A DNA stretch of 64,000 nucleotides from Brachypterus glaber. Taxonomy: Eukaryota; Arthropoda; Insecta; Coleoptera; Kateretidae. The DNA lies in the NCBI GenBank assembly GCA_958510825.1, contig OY294045.1:95354988-95418987 (forward strand), in the 5' to 3' direction. The notes under the pieces were generated by a model that was not told the origin of the DNA, did no database searches, and worked only from the letters and a program-made list of their open reading frames with translations. Positions 24,045 through 34,741 of this stretch are shown here, in pieces; position 1 is the first letter of the stretch; each line of letters starts with the position of its first letter. The translations under genes were made by a program, and so were the position numbers.

Positions 24045-24345
24045 TAATTCTGTGATAGTAACACAGAGAAAAAGATTTATTTCTGTGTTAGTAACACAGA
24101 GAAAATATTTAATTCTGTCTTAGTATCACATAATTAAATCTTTCTCTACTTCTGTGTTACTAATACAGTAATTTTGTATTAGTATTACAGAATAAATAGA
24201 AAATGATTTATTTCTGTGATAGTAACACAGAGAAAATATTTAATTCTGTCTTAGTATCACAGAAAAAACATTTAATTCGGTGTTTGGACTTTTTAACAAC
24301 GAATTAAATATTTACTCTCAGTCAGTATTACAGAATTAAATGTCA
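24045..24345 (+). repeat. Tandem repeat built of CTGTGTTA-type palindromes
   Basis: Six or seven degenerate units of ~40-45 bp, each carrying a hairpin such as CTGTGTTAGTAACACAG followed by an A-rich ATTTAATT spacer. The palindrome is better conserved than the spacer. A (TA)n run follows at about 24379-24398. Confidence 0.7.
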
Positions 24346-24540
24346 TTTAAAAAAGTAATTATTATGTACCTTCTACTATATATATATATATATATATCGA
24401 TTATTTCTTTACTATATTTTACTATATATAGCAAGTAGGTAACTAATGCAATAGCAGAATAACCAACACCCACATAAAGTGGAGTTTCCAACAATAAAAT
24501 CAATGCGATGAAATTGACAAGAAAATATTCGATTATTAAT

Positions 24541-24985
24541 AATAATAATATATGTTTATTCCGACCCCTAAAGGATCATATACAAAAAAAATACAAGTGA
24601 AAATAATAATAAGAGCATATACATATATACATGAAAAATAATTAACATAAGACCTAAGTAAAGCATAAGAGGCGCCAGTTAGCGATTACTGGAGATTGCC
24701 AGAAGACGTCAGATTCTATTAAAGCTTTAAGCAGGGTGTTGGTAGACAACTTCCAGCGATGTACGTAGTTAGAGAGTTTTTTACGGCGTAGAGCATCCAA
24801 AGTATCTACACGAGCAAGCGCAAACATTTCCGAGGAAGTCGGTGCAGGATGCGAAAGGTGCATTAAAACATACATACGCAGGGTACGCCAGGATGCGGCG
24901 GTATGGTTACACCAAAGTTCACTCGAATAGAGATTGTAGCAGTATGTTTTAAGTAAAAAGTTCTTAACACTTTATCAGTCAAAAT
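24541..24985 (-). pseudogene. Non-LTR retrotransposon 3' fragment
   Basis: The minus-strand frame (stop at 24654) reads YCYNLYSSELWCNHTAASWRTLR and then a basic helix-rich stretch ending VIANWRLLCFT. The CYxLYSSELW block recalls the C-terminal region of R1/RTE-type ORF2 proteins. Its 3' UTR contains GGGGTCGGAATAAAC and ends in an (ATT)n tail at about 24537-24551. A frameshift breaks it at its upstream end. Confidence 0.5.
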
Positions 24986-25089
24986 TATATCCTTTAAATC
25001 AAAATTATCAAATTCGGCAGTAGAAAGCCCGCTGACCGCTTAAGTTTTTCAAAAAATACGCTGCCCAGTAAAATAGCTTTCTCATTTTT

Positions 25090-25430
25090 CATCTCCGTAA
25101 AATTGATTTTTTATTGTCAGATTTAGTTTTAGCAACCTTAAAAATATACCAATTCTCACAGGGGTGGAGTTAGATTTTTTTATTATCAGATTCTCTTTCA
25201 GCAACCTTAAAAACCCCAATATACCAATTTTCACAAAAACTACCCCTAATAATAAGAAATATTTTATTAAAAGATTCAGTTTTAACGACCTTGAAAACTC
25301 CAATATATAAATTTGCAAGTAAACTACCCCCCGGCCTTTTAGGGGGTGGCGTAAGAATTTTTTTATTATCAGATTAACTTTCAGCAACCTGAAAAACCTC
25401 AATATACCAATTTTCACGAAAACTACCCCT
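25090..25430 (+). repeat. ~100-bp satellite-like tandem repeat, left part
   Basis: Degenerate units each contain a TATTATCAGATT block, TTTCAGCAACCT, AAAAACCCCAATATACCA, TTTTCAC and ACTACCCC. The same array resumes at 28848-29165 because a Jockey-like element inserted into it. The 111-codon minus ORF across it reflects the period. Confidence 0.75.
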
Positions 25431-26596
25431 ACTTAAAAGCTGAATATAAAGCTGAACTCACATTGGCAAAAAATAACTATTATAAAAAGTATATAAATGA
25501 TAAAGGAAAAAACCTAAAGCTTACTGGGATGTTATCAATTTGAATAGAAAAGGAAAAAGGCAGGATCGGTCTGACACAGAAATGGATGCAAATGATCTTA
25601 ACGATTTTTTTGTTACTATTTCCAAAAAATTAGAAGGGTACTTGCCAAAAACCGACTCTTGCATTCACTCTTTTCTAACTAAGAATAATAGCCCATCCAA
25701 AAAATTTGCTTTTAAAGAAGTTAGTTTTAATGAAGTACGAGATGCAATAAACACTTTAAAATACAAAACTAGCATGGATCATTATAATATATCCTCTTAT
25801 ATTATAAAAAATATCAAAAATCATATAATTGTACCTTTAACTAAGCTTTTAAATATATGCATCGTAAATGGTGTTTATCCGGACTCTTTAAAAATATCAA
25901 AGGTTATACCAATACATAAAGGTGGTTCTATAACACCGAACAATTTTAGGCCCATTTCACTAGTCCCGACCCTATCAAAAATCTTTGAGGCTCTTCTAAA
26001 AAAACAAATTTTAAATTATTTTATTTTATGAAAACCAATTCGGGTTTAGGTCAGGGATGTCAACCAAGAACGCATTTATAAAACTTCTGGATTTAGTTAT
26101 AAAAAAACAGGAAAATGGAGAATATGTTGGCGTAACATTTTGTGATTTGCAGAAAGCATTTGACTGTGTTCCTCACCCTGAGCTACTGGACAAGTTAAAA
26201 TTCTATGGTTTTGATTCACTGAGTGTAAAGCTAATTTCTTCATATCTCAGCAATAGAAGACAATACACGTATTTAAATGGTAAAAGCTCATCTTTCAGAC
26301 AAGTTAAGAGTGGCAGGGTTCAGTCCTGGGACCGTTACTCTTTCTAATATTTATTAATGACCTTAAGGCTGCTCTTCCTTATTGGGATAATCTTCTATTT
26401 GCTGATAATTCTAACATAATTTCAAATAATTTTAATTTGAGACTTACAATTGAGCTCATGGGTGAGGGACTAGCACATGCAAAAAACTGGTTTTCTACAA
26501 ATAAACTTTCCCTCAATATAAACAAAACTGTTAACATATTTTTTACTCATAGACCGCTTCATACATTTAATAATCCTTCTAGCGTGAAATATCTTG

Positions 26597-26882
26597 TTTT
26601 AGATTTTAAGCTTTCACGGCCATTAAGATATAAAGAACTTTCACTTTCGGGTTTAGACCGTGTTAATGGATTTTCACTTTCCACCTGCAATATGGAAGTC
26701 TTTGATAGGAAAAACCTCGTCACGGGTGAATAACCACAACTCGTCATAAATAGTGACACAAGTTGATTCGAAACTTAGTTTCAGATTAATCCCTGAAGAT
26801 GTCTCTAGTAGTAAGAGACGAAACGTCGGAAAGTGAAAATCCATTAACACGGTCTAAACCCGAAAGTGAAAGTTCTTTATAT
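26597..26882 (+). mobile_element. Penelope-like element fragment with inverted 5' part
   Basis: The left 86 bp (to 26682) are the reverse complement of the 3' end of the PLE at 55.7-57.2 kb, starting exactly at GGAAAGTG. The right part is the sense 3' end, from the ACCTGCAATATGG block through the last coding residues (SSRVNNHNSS-type, stop at about 26732) and the hammerhead-like motif to TTCTTTATA. A 13-bp duplication, GTGAAATATCTTG, flanks it (26584-26596, 26883-26895) and repeats the RT codons of the host LINE. Confidence 0.85.
26791..26829 (+). ncRNA. Hammerhead-like ribozyme motif (PLE), copy 1
   Basis: The core CTGAAGA (CUGANGA box, 26793-26799) is followed by a 6-bp stem GTCTCT/AGAGAC with a 7-nt loop, then GAAA and CGTC. 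One unpaired base lies between CTGAAGA and the stem. ACGT between GAAA and the cleavage triplet is self-complementary, as in the small PLE hammerheads reported to act as dimers. Predicted cleavage is after the C of GTC, before GGAAAG. Activity is untested. Confidence 0.6.
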
Positions 26883-27410
26883 GTGAAATATCTTGGTTTA
26901 CACCTTGACCCTGATATAAATTGGAACTCTCAAGTTAATGTTTTGGCGAGTTCCTTATCAAAAAGCGTATTTGTTTTTCGATCACTTGTGAGGATGGTTT
27001 CTTTTTAGGTATTAAAAGCTGCGTATCATGCCCTATTTGAGTCCAAAGTAAGTTACGGACTGTGGAAGTGCCTCCGGCATAAATAGACTCTTTAGCATAC
27101 AAAGAAGGTTAGTGAGAGTATTGTGCAATTTAAGTTATAGGGAGAATGTTACAGCAAAATTTACCGAACTAAAAATATTAACAGTTCCGTCTTTATTTAT
27201 TTATGTATCTCTGTGTTATGTTAAAGAAAATCTTACTAATTACTCGCAGCAACTTGACATACATGAAAATAGTACTCGTTTAGCTGAAAATATCAGATTA
27301 CCAAAATTTAGACTTGAGAGTAGTAAGCTTGGTTTTAACAACTCCGGACCAACTTTTTTTAATAAATTGCCAAAGAAATTTAGTAACCTTCCCCTAAAGC
27401 AGTTTAGGAT

Positions 27411-28618
27411 TAATAATAATATAATAATAATAAAGGACTTTATTGATTAAAATACAGTATTATACTTGTACAATATTTAAATACAGGGCGAGATTTAGTT
27501 CTTACACACCCCAGACTACTGCCCAGAGCACGTAAGTCTATTCTTACATCTAACCCTAAGAAAAAAACAATATCTAACAAAAATATTACTAAGTTAAAGA
27601 ATTATATAACTACATATAACGAGTTATCTAACTAAACGTCAAAATACAAAATTTCTGGGAAATTAACTTATATACCTACGTAACTAGTGAAGAAGGAAAC
27701 ACATAAAAAATTGGATAAAGAGAGACACCTTATAATAACTATTTATATTGAGGCCTTTTTAAAAATACTTTCATGGATTTTGTTTTTGAATTGATACATT
27801 TTTAAGTTAAAAGGATTAAATTTTAATTTATTAAATAAGTTGGCTATCTGGTACGAAAATGAACGTTTAAGCAATTCAGTGCTATGCTTTGGCAATGCAA
27901 GGGAGTCCTTATGACGCAGATTTAGATTATGCATATCTGAACGATATTTGACTTTAGTGTAAAGATAATTAGGTTTTTTGTTAACTAGAATTTTAAAAAA
28001 TGTAACTGCAGAATGCAGATACCTACGATCTTCCATATTTGACCATTCTGTGAGTTTTAATGTATGACTAATGTGCTGGTTTCTTCGAATTCCATGAATT
28101 AACCTGAGACAAGAGTTTTGAATTTTTTGAATACGGTTTTTGTCAAATAAGGTTAAACAAGGACCATATATTACATCACAAAAGTTAAATTGTGATAGAA
28201 CCAATGAATCACATAACATAATTTTATGTTTTTTGCTAAGATATTCTCTACTTTGATATATAAGCCGAAGATTTAAATAAGCCTTACTTAAACACTTAGA
28301 GATATGTTTTGTGAAACGCATTTCAAATAGTTAGGCCAAGATTTTTGGCATTATCCTGAAACTTTATGGCAGTATTATTCATATAAATGGCATCAGCATA
28401 GTCTTGTAAAAAATGTTCTCTTTGATTTTTTTGACCAAATATCATTAGAATAGATTTGCTAGTGTTTAATACAAGACAGTGCTTTTTAGATATCTCATAA
28501 ATATTATTCAAGTCAAAGTTTAAGGCTGCCACAGCTTGTGAAGATTCTTCTGGCTTAAAGGAAATTGTAAATTGACTATCGTCTGCATAGTAATGTGTTT
28601 TAGCAGAAGTGCAAGCAA
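27411..28618 (-). pseudogene. Non-LTR retrotransposon inserted in the Jockey-like LINE
   Basis: Minus-strand frames give an intact motif C, HYYADDSQF, at about 28575-28596, then LNTSKSILMIFG and KNLGLTI (28323-28532). One frameshift later, 27743-28321 covers the thumb and C-terminus (QFNFCDVIYGPC, RLIHGIRRNQHIS). The 3' UTR ends in CAATAAAGTCC and a (TTA)n tail at 27411-27432. It is 5'-truncated just upstream of YADD. It sits between codons of the plus-strand Jockey-like element; no clean target duplication was found. Confidence 0.75.
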
Positions 28619-28847
28619 AAATAAATTGAGAAATTTAAATGATGAACAGCAGATTAAAATTAAAGAGTTTTTAATTGGTAGAGCCTTTAACAGTACGAAA
28701 GAATTTTTAGAGTATAAATTTTAAATATTGGCTGTGTATAATATGCATTTTATCTATTTATTTTCAAATCTATTTTAATATTTTTTTTGTATAATTTGAC
28801 ATGTGTAAACCTAGTATCACGAATAAATTACTATTACTACTACTACT

Positions 28848-29165
28848 ACTACCCCTCAGGGGGTGGATTTAGAATTTTTTATTACCAGATTCGCTTTCAG
28901 CAACCTCAAAAACCCCAATATACCAGTTTTCACAAAAAGTAGCCCTCACCCCTCAGGGGTGAAATTAGAAAAAGTTTATTATCAGAATCATATTCATCGA
29001 CCCCAAAAACCCTTATATACCAATTTTGAAGAAAATATTGAAAATATTTAAAAATATTTACCCCTCACCCCCTCGGGGTGGAGTTAGGAAAATTTTATTA
29101 TCAGATTTAATTTCAGCAACCTCAAATACCCCTATATAGCAGTTTTCAAATTTTTCTAAAAAAAT
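28848..29165 (+). repeat. ~100-bp satellite-like tandem repeat, right part
   Basis: Continuation of the array at 25090-25430, with the same CCCCTCAGGGG, TTTCAGCAACCTC and AATATACCAGTTTTC blocks in about three units. The 62-codon ORF here is not a gene. Confidence 0.75.
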
Positions 29166-29368
29166 GTATTTTCCCCATTTGCCCACCTTGCTTCATTCCA
29201 ATGTTCACCAAAACCGATTTAGAGTTAAAAAAAAATAAAAAAATTTTCTATAAGATTCATATATTATAAATGTTCATAGGTACTTTGGTACGGCGCAATT
29301 CGACATTCAGTGCCCACTGTAACCGTGGCAAAATGCGCAATATATAACACCTGTACACCGAAAAAAGG

Positions 29369-29467
29369 CTTTCTTGAACCAAAGTCAAAGTCCTTGAATG
29401 AAGAGCACGGGTTTTTGAATGAAGATCTGCGCTCTTCGTTCAAGGACATTGACTTTGGTCCAAAGAA
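29369..29467. repeat. Imperfect ~36-bp inverted repeat
   Basis: GAACCAAAGTCAAAGTCCTT and a following GAAGAGC on the left face GCTCTTC and AAGGACATTGACTTTGGTCC on the right, with a ~25-nt loop. The two 61-codon ORFs on opposite strands are shadows of this symmetry. Confidence 0.75.
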
Positions 29468-29515
29468 TCCTTTTATTCTGTGTAGAGAAGTTTAAGAGCT
29501 ACAAGTTTGTTAATA

Positions 29516-30418
29516 GAGGAAATGCGCCTAATTTCGGATGGTTTCCAAATTTCGGATAGTAGTGTATCTAAGATACTGTCTGCAAAGGTAAACAGAAACC
29601 TACTTTTATGTGAAGCCAAAAGTCAAACTAAATCCGTCCTGTAATATGATAACGGTAGAGCTTCTCCCCTTTAAATGGCAGCACAAATCGTTTATATTGC
29701 AAATGGCAGTTTTGTGCTCAGTTGCATTATTATGCTTGTTTATTTTATAAATAATCGTTATAAAAGTTCGTGATTCTGTCTTGGGTAAGTTATGATGTTA
29801 GTTAAGTTGATCCACTATTCATAATTAAGCAATTTGAAAACGTAAACCTTCTACAAATTTCTAATCTAAAAAGCAGAAAGTTGCCTAATTTCGGATAGAC
29901 CATTTTTGTGCATTTGATTCCCAATTTCGGATATCCGCAAGGTAATTATTATTCAGGATAACCAACCATTAATTATTATTTTTATAATGATACAACAAAC
30001 TAAGATAAACAATTTTGAAAAAACGAAAATTACCTAAGATACTAAGATATTCGAAATTGGGAATCTAAAATTATAGTTCCTATAGTATTTCGTAGAAAAT
30101 CGCTTAATGATTAAATTACGTCTTAAATGTGAAGGAATAACAAGAAACATAAGCAATGGGATCCAGATCTACTCTTGAAAAAAATTTTTCCTATATGTCC
30201 GAAATTAGGAGCCCTTTTTCAAATGCACAAAAATGCGCTGATTTTTTTTAACCGTGTTTTTTGGAAAAAATAAACTGTAATAAAATTGCTTTTATAATAA
30301 ATCATGGTTCGCTATAATAAGTTGTATCTGGTTATATAAAAAAAATATCAAAAAGTAATACCGAGTATTAAATATTGAATACATTGTAAATGGTATCCGA
30401 AATTAGGCGACTTTCCTC
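29516..30418. mobile_element. TA-flanked element with repeated AATTTCGGAT motif
   Basis: Ends GAGGAAATGCGCC and GGCGACTTTCCTC are inverted and flanked by TA (29514-29515, 30419-30420). AATTTCGGAT or its complement occurs at least six times: near both ends (two in the first 60 bp), at about 29888 and 29930, and toward the right half. This suggests multiple subterminal binding sites. Noncoding, Tc1/mariner-type by TA. Confidence 0.7.
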
Positions 30419-30699
30419 TAACCAATTTTATCCTCCGATGAATAATTAGGCTAAAAAATCGGAAAAAACAATTTCACCTAACATGGCCATTTTTGAATAT
30501 TTATAACTCGATTGTTAATTATATATTAAAAAATGAGTCAGACAAAAATTGGAAATTTTCTCCTGAACAAAGTTGGTTATATGCATTTTTATCGTAAGAT
30601 GCATATTTAGCGAGATAACCGCACTCACCCCTAAAATCCAAGATAGCGGACACCCCTTACCCAAATCACCCGGTGAAAAACTAAAGGGTAATGGTGGAT

Positions 30700-31280
30700 A
30701 GTAACAAAATATAATTTGTTCTTAGAATTTTAAACATGGTGTAAACTGTAATGTCAATCCAAAACAAAAATCCCTAAATCAGTCATCAATTTAAATGTAA
30801 GTTTTTTTTTTAATTTTAGAGCAAAATAGAAAAAATTGTATAAAGCACTCGTTTCATAACACGTTTTTAGCGCACTAGTACTTTAGAAAACATTACCCTT
30901 TAAAATATCAGCCCGTGTACATTTATTGCAATTTAACATAGAAATATCTCGTTTTACTGGACTACATGTGAATATGTAAATGTAAATACCAAATGTCGCG
31001 ATATAAATAAAAATAGTATATTAAAGTACTAGTTTCATAACATACGTTTTTAGCGCACAAGTACAAGTTTAGAAAAAGAGCCGCTTGCGGCGAGTTTTCT
31101 AAAGTACTAGTGCGCTAAAAACGTGTTATGAAACGAGTGCTTTATACAATTTTTTCTATTTTGCTCTAAAATTTAAAAAACTTACATTTAAATTGATGAC
31201 GATTTAGAGATTTTTGTTTTGTATTGGCATTACAGTTTCCACCATGTTTAAAATTCTAAGAACAAATGATATTTTGATAT
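30700..31280. mobile_element. Foldback with AACACGTTTTTAGCGC arms
   Basis: Left arm about 30715-30900 and right arm about 31078-31270 are complementary over long stretches, including ACTCGTTTCATAACACG and TTTTTAGCGCACTAGTACTT. The right arm runs on into repeat family E (31200-31545). Outer ends are blurred. Noncoding. Confidence 0.65.
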
Positions 31281-31545
31281 ATTTTATAGTCATCTCTTCT
31301 CTTTTTTACTGCAATTAACCAAGCCACAATTTTAACATGGTAAAAATAACCTAAACACAAAATTTTGTAGAAAATTCAACTTTAAAGCGACATTGACATT
31401 TGCACGGAAAACGTCAAGCGATAGGCCAGGTCTGTTGCCAACCCAAAAGAACAAAAAGTACAGACCTCTTATGGACCTATAAGAACACGCAAAATGCGTG
31501 TAATTATGAGCTTATAAGAGTCGCAAAATAGAAAAATGGGTATTT
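31200..31545. repeat. Repeat family E, copy 2
   Basis: Matches 10851-11203 in the same orientation, with the shared blocks GTCTGTTGCCAACCCAAA and GAGCTTATAAGAGTCGC. Noncoding. Confidence 0.65.
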
Positions 31546-31819
31546 ACAAACTACATTCTGTATTAAATCTACAGTGACATTTTCTGAGTGTATGTTGGAC
31601 TTTGTAAAAACTGAAATTGTCTTTAAACGTCTTGTTTTAAGGTTTTTCTGTCTCATTACAGGACTTCAAATAAACATGTAGTTTATCTCAAAAGAGAAAA
31701 AGTTTTTATTATTTATAGACCCTTTTTGAAGTACAAAGAGGCAAATATCAAATAGAACAACTTGAAATAAAAACCAGCTGAACAGTTGCAAGCACCGTAT
31801 AAAAACATCGGCACTACAC

Positions 31820-32742
31820 TGTAAAAACTGCATGTAAAATAATGTAAAAATATATGAATTTACATAGTACGGAATAGTAAATTTACTATTCTGTACTATG
31901 CATAATTCATGAATTTATGTAAAAGAATGTAAAATAATGTAAAATAATGTAAAAGAATATAAAAGAATGTAAAAGAATGTAAAATAATGTAAAAGAATGT
32001 AAAATAATGTAAAAAATATATTTACATTGATTTAAATATTTTTACATGATTTTACAATGTCGGGCTATGTTATTTTAAGACGGGCGTGCGCTTTGGACAA
32101 TAACCGAGAAGGCGTCGCATCAGGAGACGGACCGTTTAATATTGTTATTGTTAGAGAGATAGCGACGCATGCTGCTAGGTTAAAGTGTAAAAAATAGGTA
32201 AATATTATTTATGTACGATATTTAAATGCTTTATTTGTGGCCTAAAATTTACATTCATTATAAATTACGATCTTTATCAACCAAAAATCTTTAAAGAAAG
32301 ATGTAAGCAGTTTATACTCGTACTAAGGGTGCAAATCGTTTGGTTTATTAAACCAAATGAACTTTACGCTACGATATTTCAAAAAAGCTTTGAGACAGAA
32401 AATTTGGAACAAATATTTTCTATGTAGTAAATATTTTTTTTCAAACTTCAAGTCTCTATGTCAAAGCGTTCTTGTAATATCGTAGTGCTTAAGTTGTTTT
32501 AAAAGCACTTTTAATATGACTGTATGTTAATTTTTTAAAAAATTATTAAACACACCATAAGTATTGAAATTTTTACCGTTCCGGTCTATGCAAAATATTA
32601 CCATTATGGACTATGTAATTTTTACTGTTCCGGTCTATGCAAAATATTACCATTACGGACTATGTAATTTTTACCATTCCGGTCTATGGCAACATATTAC
32701 CATTTACGGACTATGTAATTTAATGTAATTTATTTTTACCGT
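31820..32742. mobile_element. Candidate TIR element made of tandem modules
   Basis: The left end reads TA then CACTGTAAAAACTG; the right end reads TTTTTACCGTG then TA, giving short inverted ends with TA flanks. Inside are ten copies of a 10-bp AATGTAAAAG/T unit (31917-32015), a hairpin around 31862-31910 (TAGTACGGAATAGTAAATTT facing its complement), and three ~54-bp units with TTCCGGTCTATGCAAAATAT (32572-32720). Confidence 0.5.
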
Positions 32743-32811
32743 GTAAAAAAGAAAGTCGTGTCATCACGTAAATAGGCAACCATTAATACACTTGCATAAT
32801 TTATTAAAGTT

Positions 32812-33320
32812 TGAAAGTCTGTATCTCCAAAACGTTATATTCTAGCAAAAAACTGTATATAGCATTTTTTATAGAGCTTTAAAACAGCTTTCATTAAAAA
32901 TAAAATTTTTGAAATCGGGTTATAAATGAGATATGCTAAAAAACGTTTTACTGCTTTAAACGCCAATATCTTGAAAACAATCCATTTTAGATAAAAATTG
33001 TTTGTAAAATTTTTTGACCAATTTAAAATTATCTTTCATATAAGTGCTAAATTTATAAAATACAATAATAATTGCCTTAACTATAATCAAAAAACGCTAA
33101 AAATAGTAGTTTTACCCCATTCTTACCTTACCTTACCCCCAATCGTTTACCCCCAAAATCTAACCAGCACTTCGAATTACGATAAGAAACAATATGCAAA
33201 AAAAACACTTGTCGATATCTTAATTATAAATGGAGTTATCGAGTTTATAGACAGACAGACGGAAAAAAAAAATTTTTTTACTGATTTCGACTCTTTCGAG
33301 GTGTACTGAAAAAAAAATGA
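32812..33320 (+). repeat. Repeat family D, copy 1
   Basis: Shared blocks with 36780-37435 (inverted) and 46840-47500: CTAGCAAAAAACTGTATATA, TTTAAACGCCAATATCT, a block around ACAATAATAATTGCCTTAA, and a run of TTACCCC. This copy lacks the outer GGTGCTTGCAAC module on its left. The 103-codon ORF is a by-product that also appears in other copies. Confidence 0.7.
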
Positions 33321-34145
33321 CGTTCTTGGCTCAAAGTAGTCAACACTCTTGGCAGTTATTCTTTTAGCTTAAAAGATGTGTATCTTCAAACAAAAGTATT
33401 TATTTTGTCCCAAGAAAAGTGTCGCTTTTGAAATATTTTTAAAATTATCTTGGACCTGGCGCATTTGAGACAAAAACCATTTAATAAATCATATTTTTTT
33501 TTATTTTGGAGATATTACATTTTTTCTATGGTTTATTTAAATCAACTCCAATATGAGTAAGGATCAAAAATTTCTAAATTTAAAAACCATTTATCTTGTT
33601 TTAAGATTGTTAAAAACTAAATAATTTTAAATACTTTGGCCCAAGAATTTTTCTTTTGAGACAAGACCAGTTGCATTTCACACAAGATCAAAGAATTTTA
33701 AGTTAAAGAATCAGAAAGATCTTGGCAAGTGAATTATATTTTAATGTTAAGAGAATGCGCTTTTGGACGTATTCAAGAGTGCGAAGCATTTGGCCTAATT
33801 TCATATGCCATTACCACAAATGATCCTTTTTTTCAGTGTAGGAGCTCATATATATAATTAATCACATTAACAATAAATAGGGAAAATAGATTTTTCTTTG
33901 TCATTTGTCATTAAATCTAACTTACTTTTTCGTTGTACCGAAAGAAAAAAAAAATTTTAATATTGGGTATTATTTACATGGAGCCATCATAAAATTAATT
34001 AAATATTAGATAAAATACCCCTTGAACATATAATCTATTATGATGGATTGAGTTTTAACGATGTGGATCTGAAAATGGTCATTATTGAAATATAAACATA
34101 TCACAACTAAATTAAATATGTTTAATAATATTAAAGGATCAGCGT
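33321..34145. other. No gene recognised
   Basis: AT-rich sequence with no TIR pair, tail or open frame worth reporting; AT-rich strings with occasional TTTGAGACAA-type words only. Confidence 0.4.
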
Positions 34146-34204
34146 TATCTCTAATTATCTGCATACAATATGCATTCTTTAACAATGCAAATACATTTAT
34201 TGTT

Positions 34205-34736
34205 AAGGCGCCTTTTCACGGAGTAATTTGTACGCAAGTTTGGTGCTATGCAATTTTGTAGCAAGAATGATTCAGTAACTGCGCATGCCTTCAGGCAAAT
34301 TTGATGCTATTTTCGAGCCATCAAATTATTAGAAATTTTTTATTTTTCGACGATTTTCATGCAAGATTTATAGTTACTTTCGTGGTACCAACCTGGAAAA
34401 AAGTTACTAAATCGATTTCTTTTTACTAATATAGTAGCAACTGAACATGTTAATATTTATTATTATTAATAATAGGCCCGTCTGTCTAACTAAAAAGTTT
34501 CCTTAAAAAAACAAATGTTAGGTTATGTTTTTGTCAACAAATGCAGAGACACGTCAAAATTGTCTGGTTGGCAGCATTGTTTAACATGCAATATATAGCA
34601 TTGTAAATATTGTATTTGTTCAACAAAGAACAAATACAGAATTTGTTTGCTTGGGTGGAAGTGGGAGTGTATGTATGTCTTTTATCCTTTTTGGGTAGAA
34701 CTTTTGTCTCTGTCTAATCTAACGGGAGAAATCGCA
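34205..34736 (+). mobile_element. Chimeric MITE: family A left part joined to family C right part
   Basis: 34205-34603 matches the family A element at 35986-36513, including the same internal duplicated ATATAGCATTG. At about 34604 it switches to the family C sequence TAAATATTGTATTTGTTCAA and follows it to GAGAAATCGC. It lacks the family A right TIR and the last bases of family C. The ~55 bp upstream of 34205 are also repeated upstream of 35986. Confidence 0.7.
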
Positions 34737-34741
34737 TATAA

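Larger units (their letters stand above)
25431..28847 (+). pseudogene. Jockey-like LINE, 5'-truncated and twice interrupted
   Basis: Flanked by ACTACCCCT on both sides (25422-25430, 28848-28856). Order: EN-RT linker, RT fingers (25540-26031, KVIPIHKGGS and NFRPISLVPT), frameshift, palm motif A FCDLQKAFDCVPH (about 26138-26176), a damaged PQGSVLGP block, motif C as FADN (26398-26409) instead of FADD, thumb YLGLHLDPDINW, and C-terminus. A PLE fragment interrupts it at 26597-26882 and a minus-strand LINE at about 27411-28618. The last codons (FLIGRAFNSTKEFLEYKF) resume at about 28620-28724, followed by GAATAAA and a (TAC)n tail. Inactive by at least three frameshifts and the motif C change. Confidence 0.8.

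Noticed and set aside
24045..24345. CRISPR array, because short palindromic repeats recur
   Set aside because: Spacers are themselves repeated and the context is eukaryotic with no cas genes.
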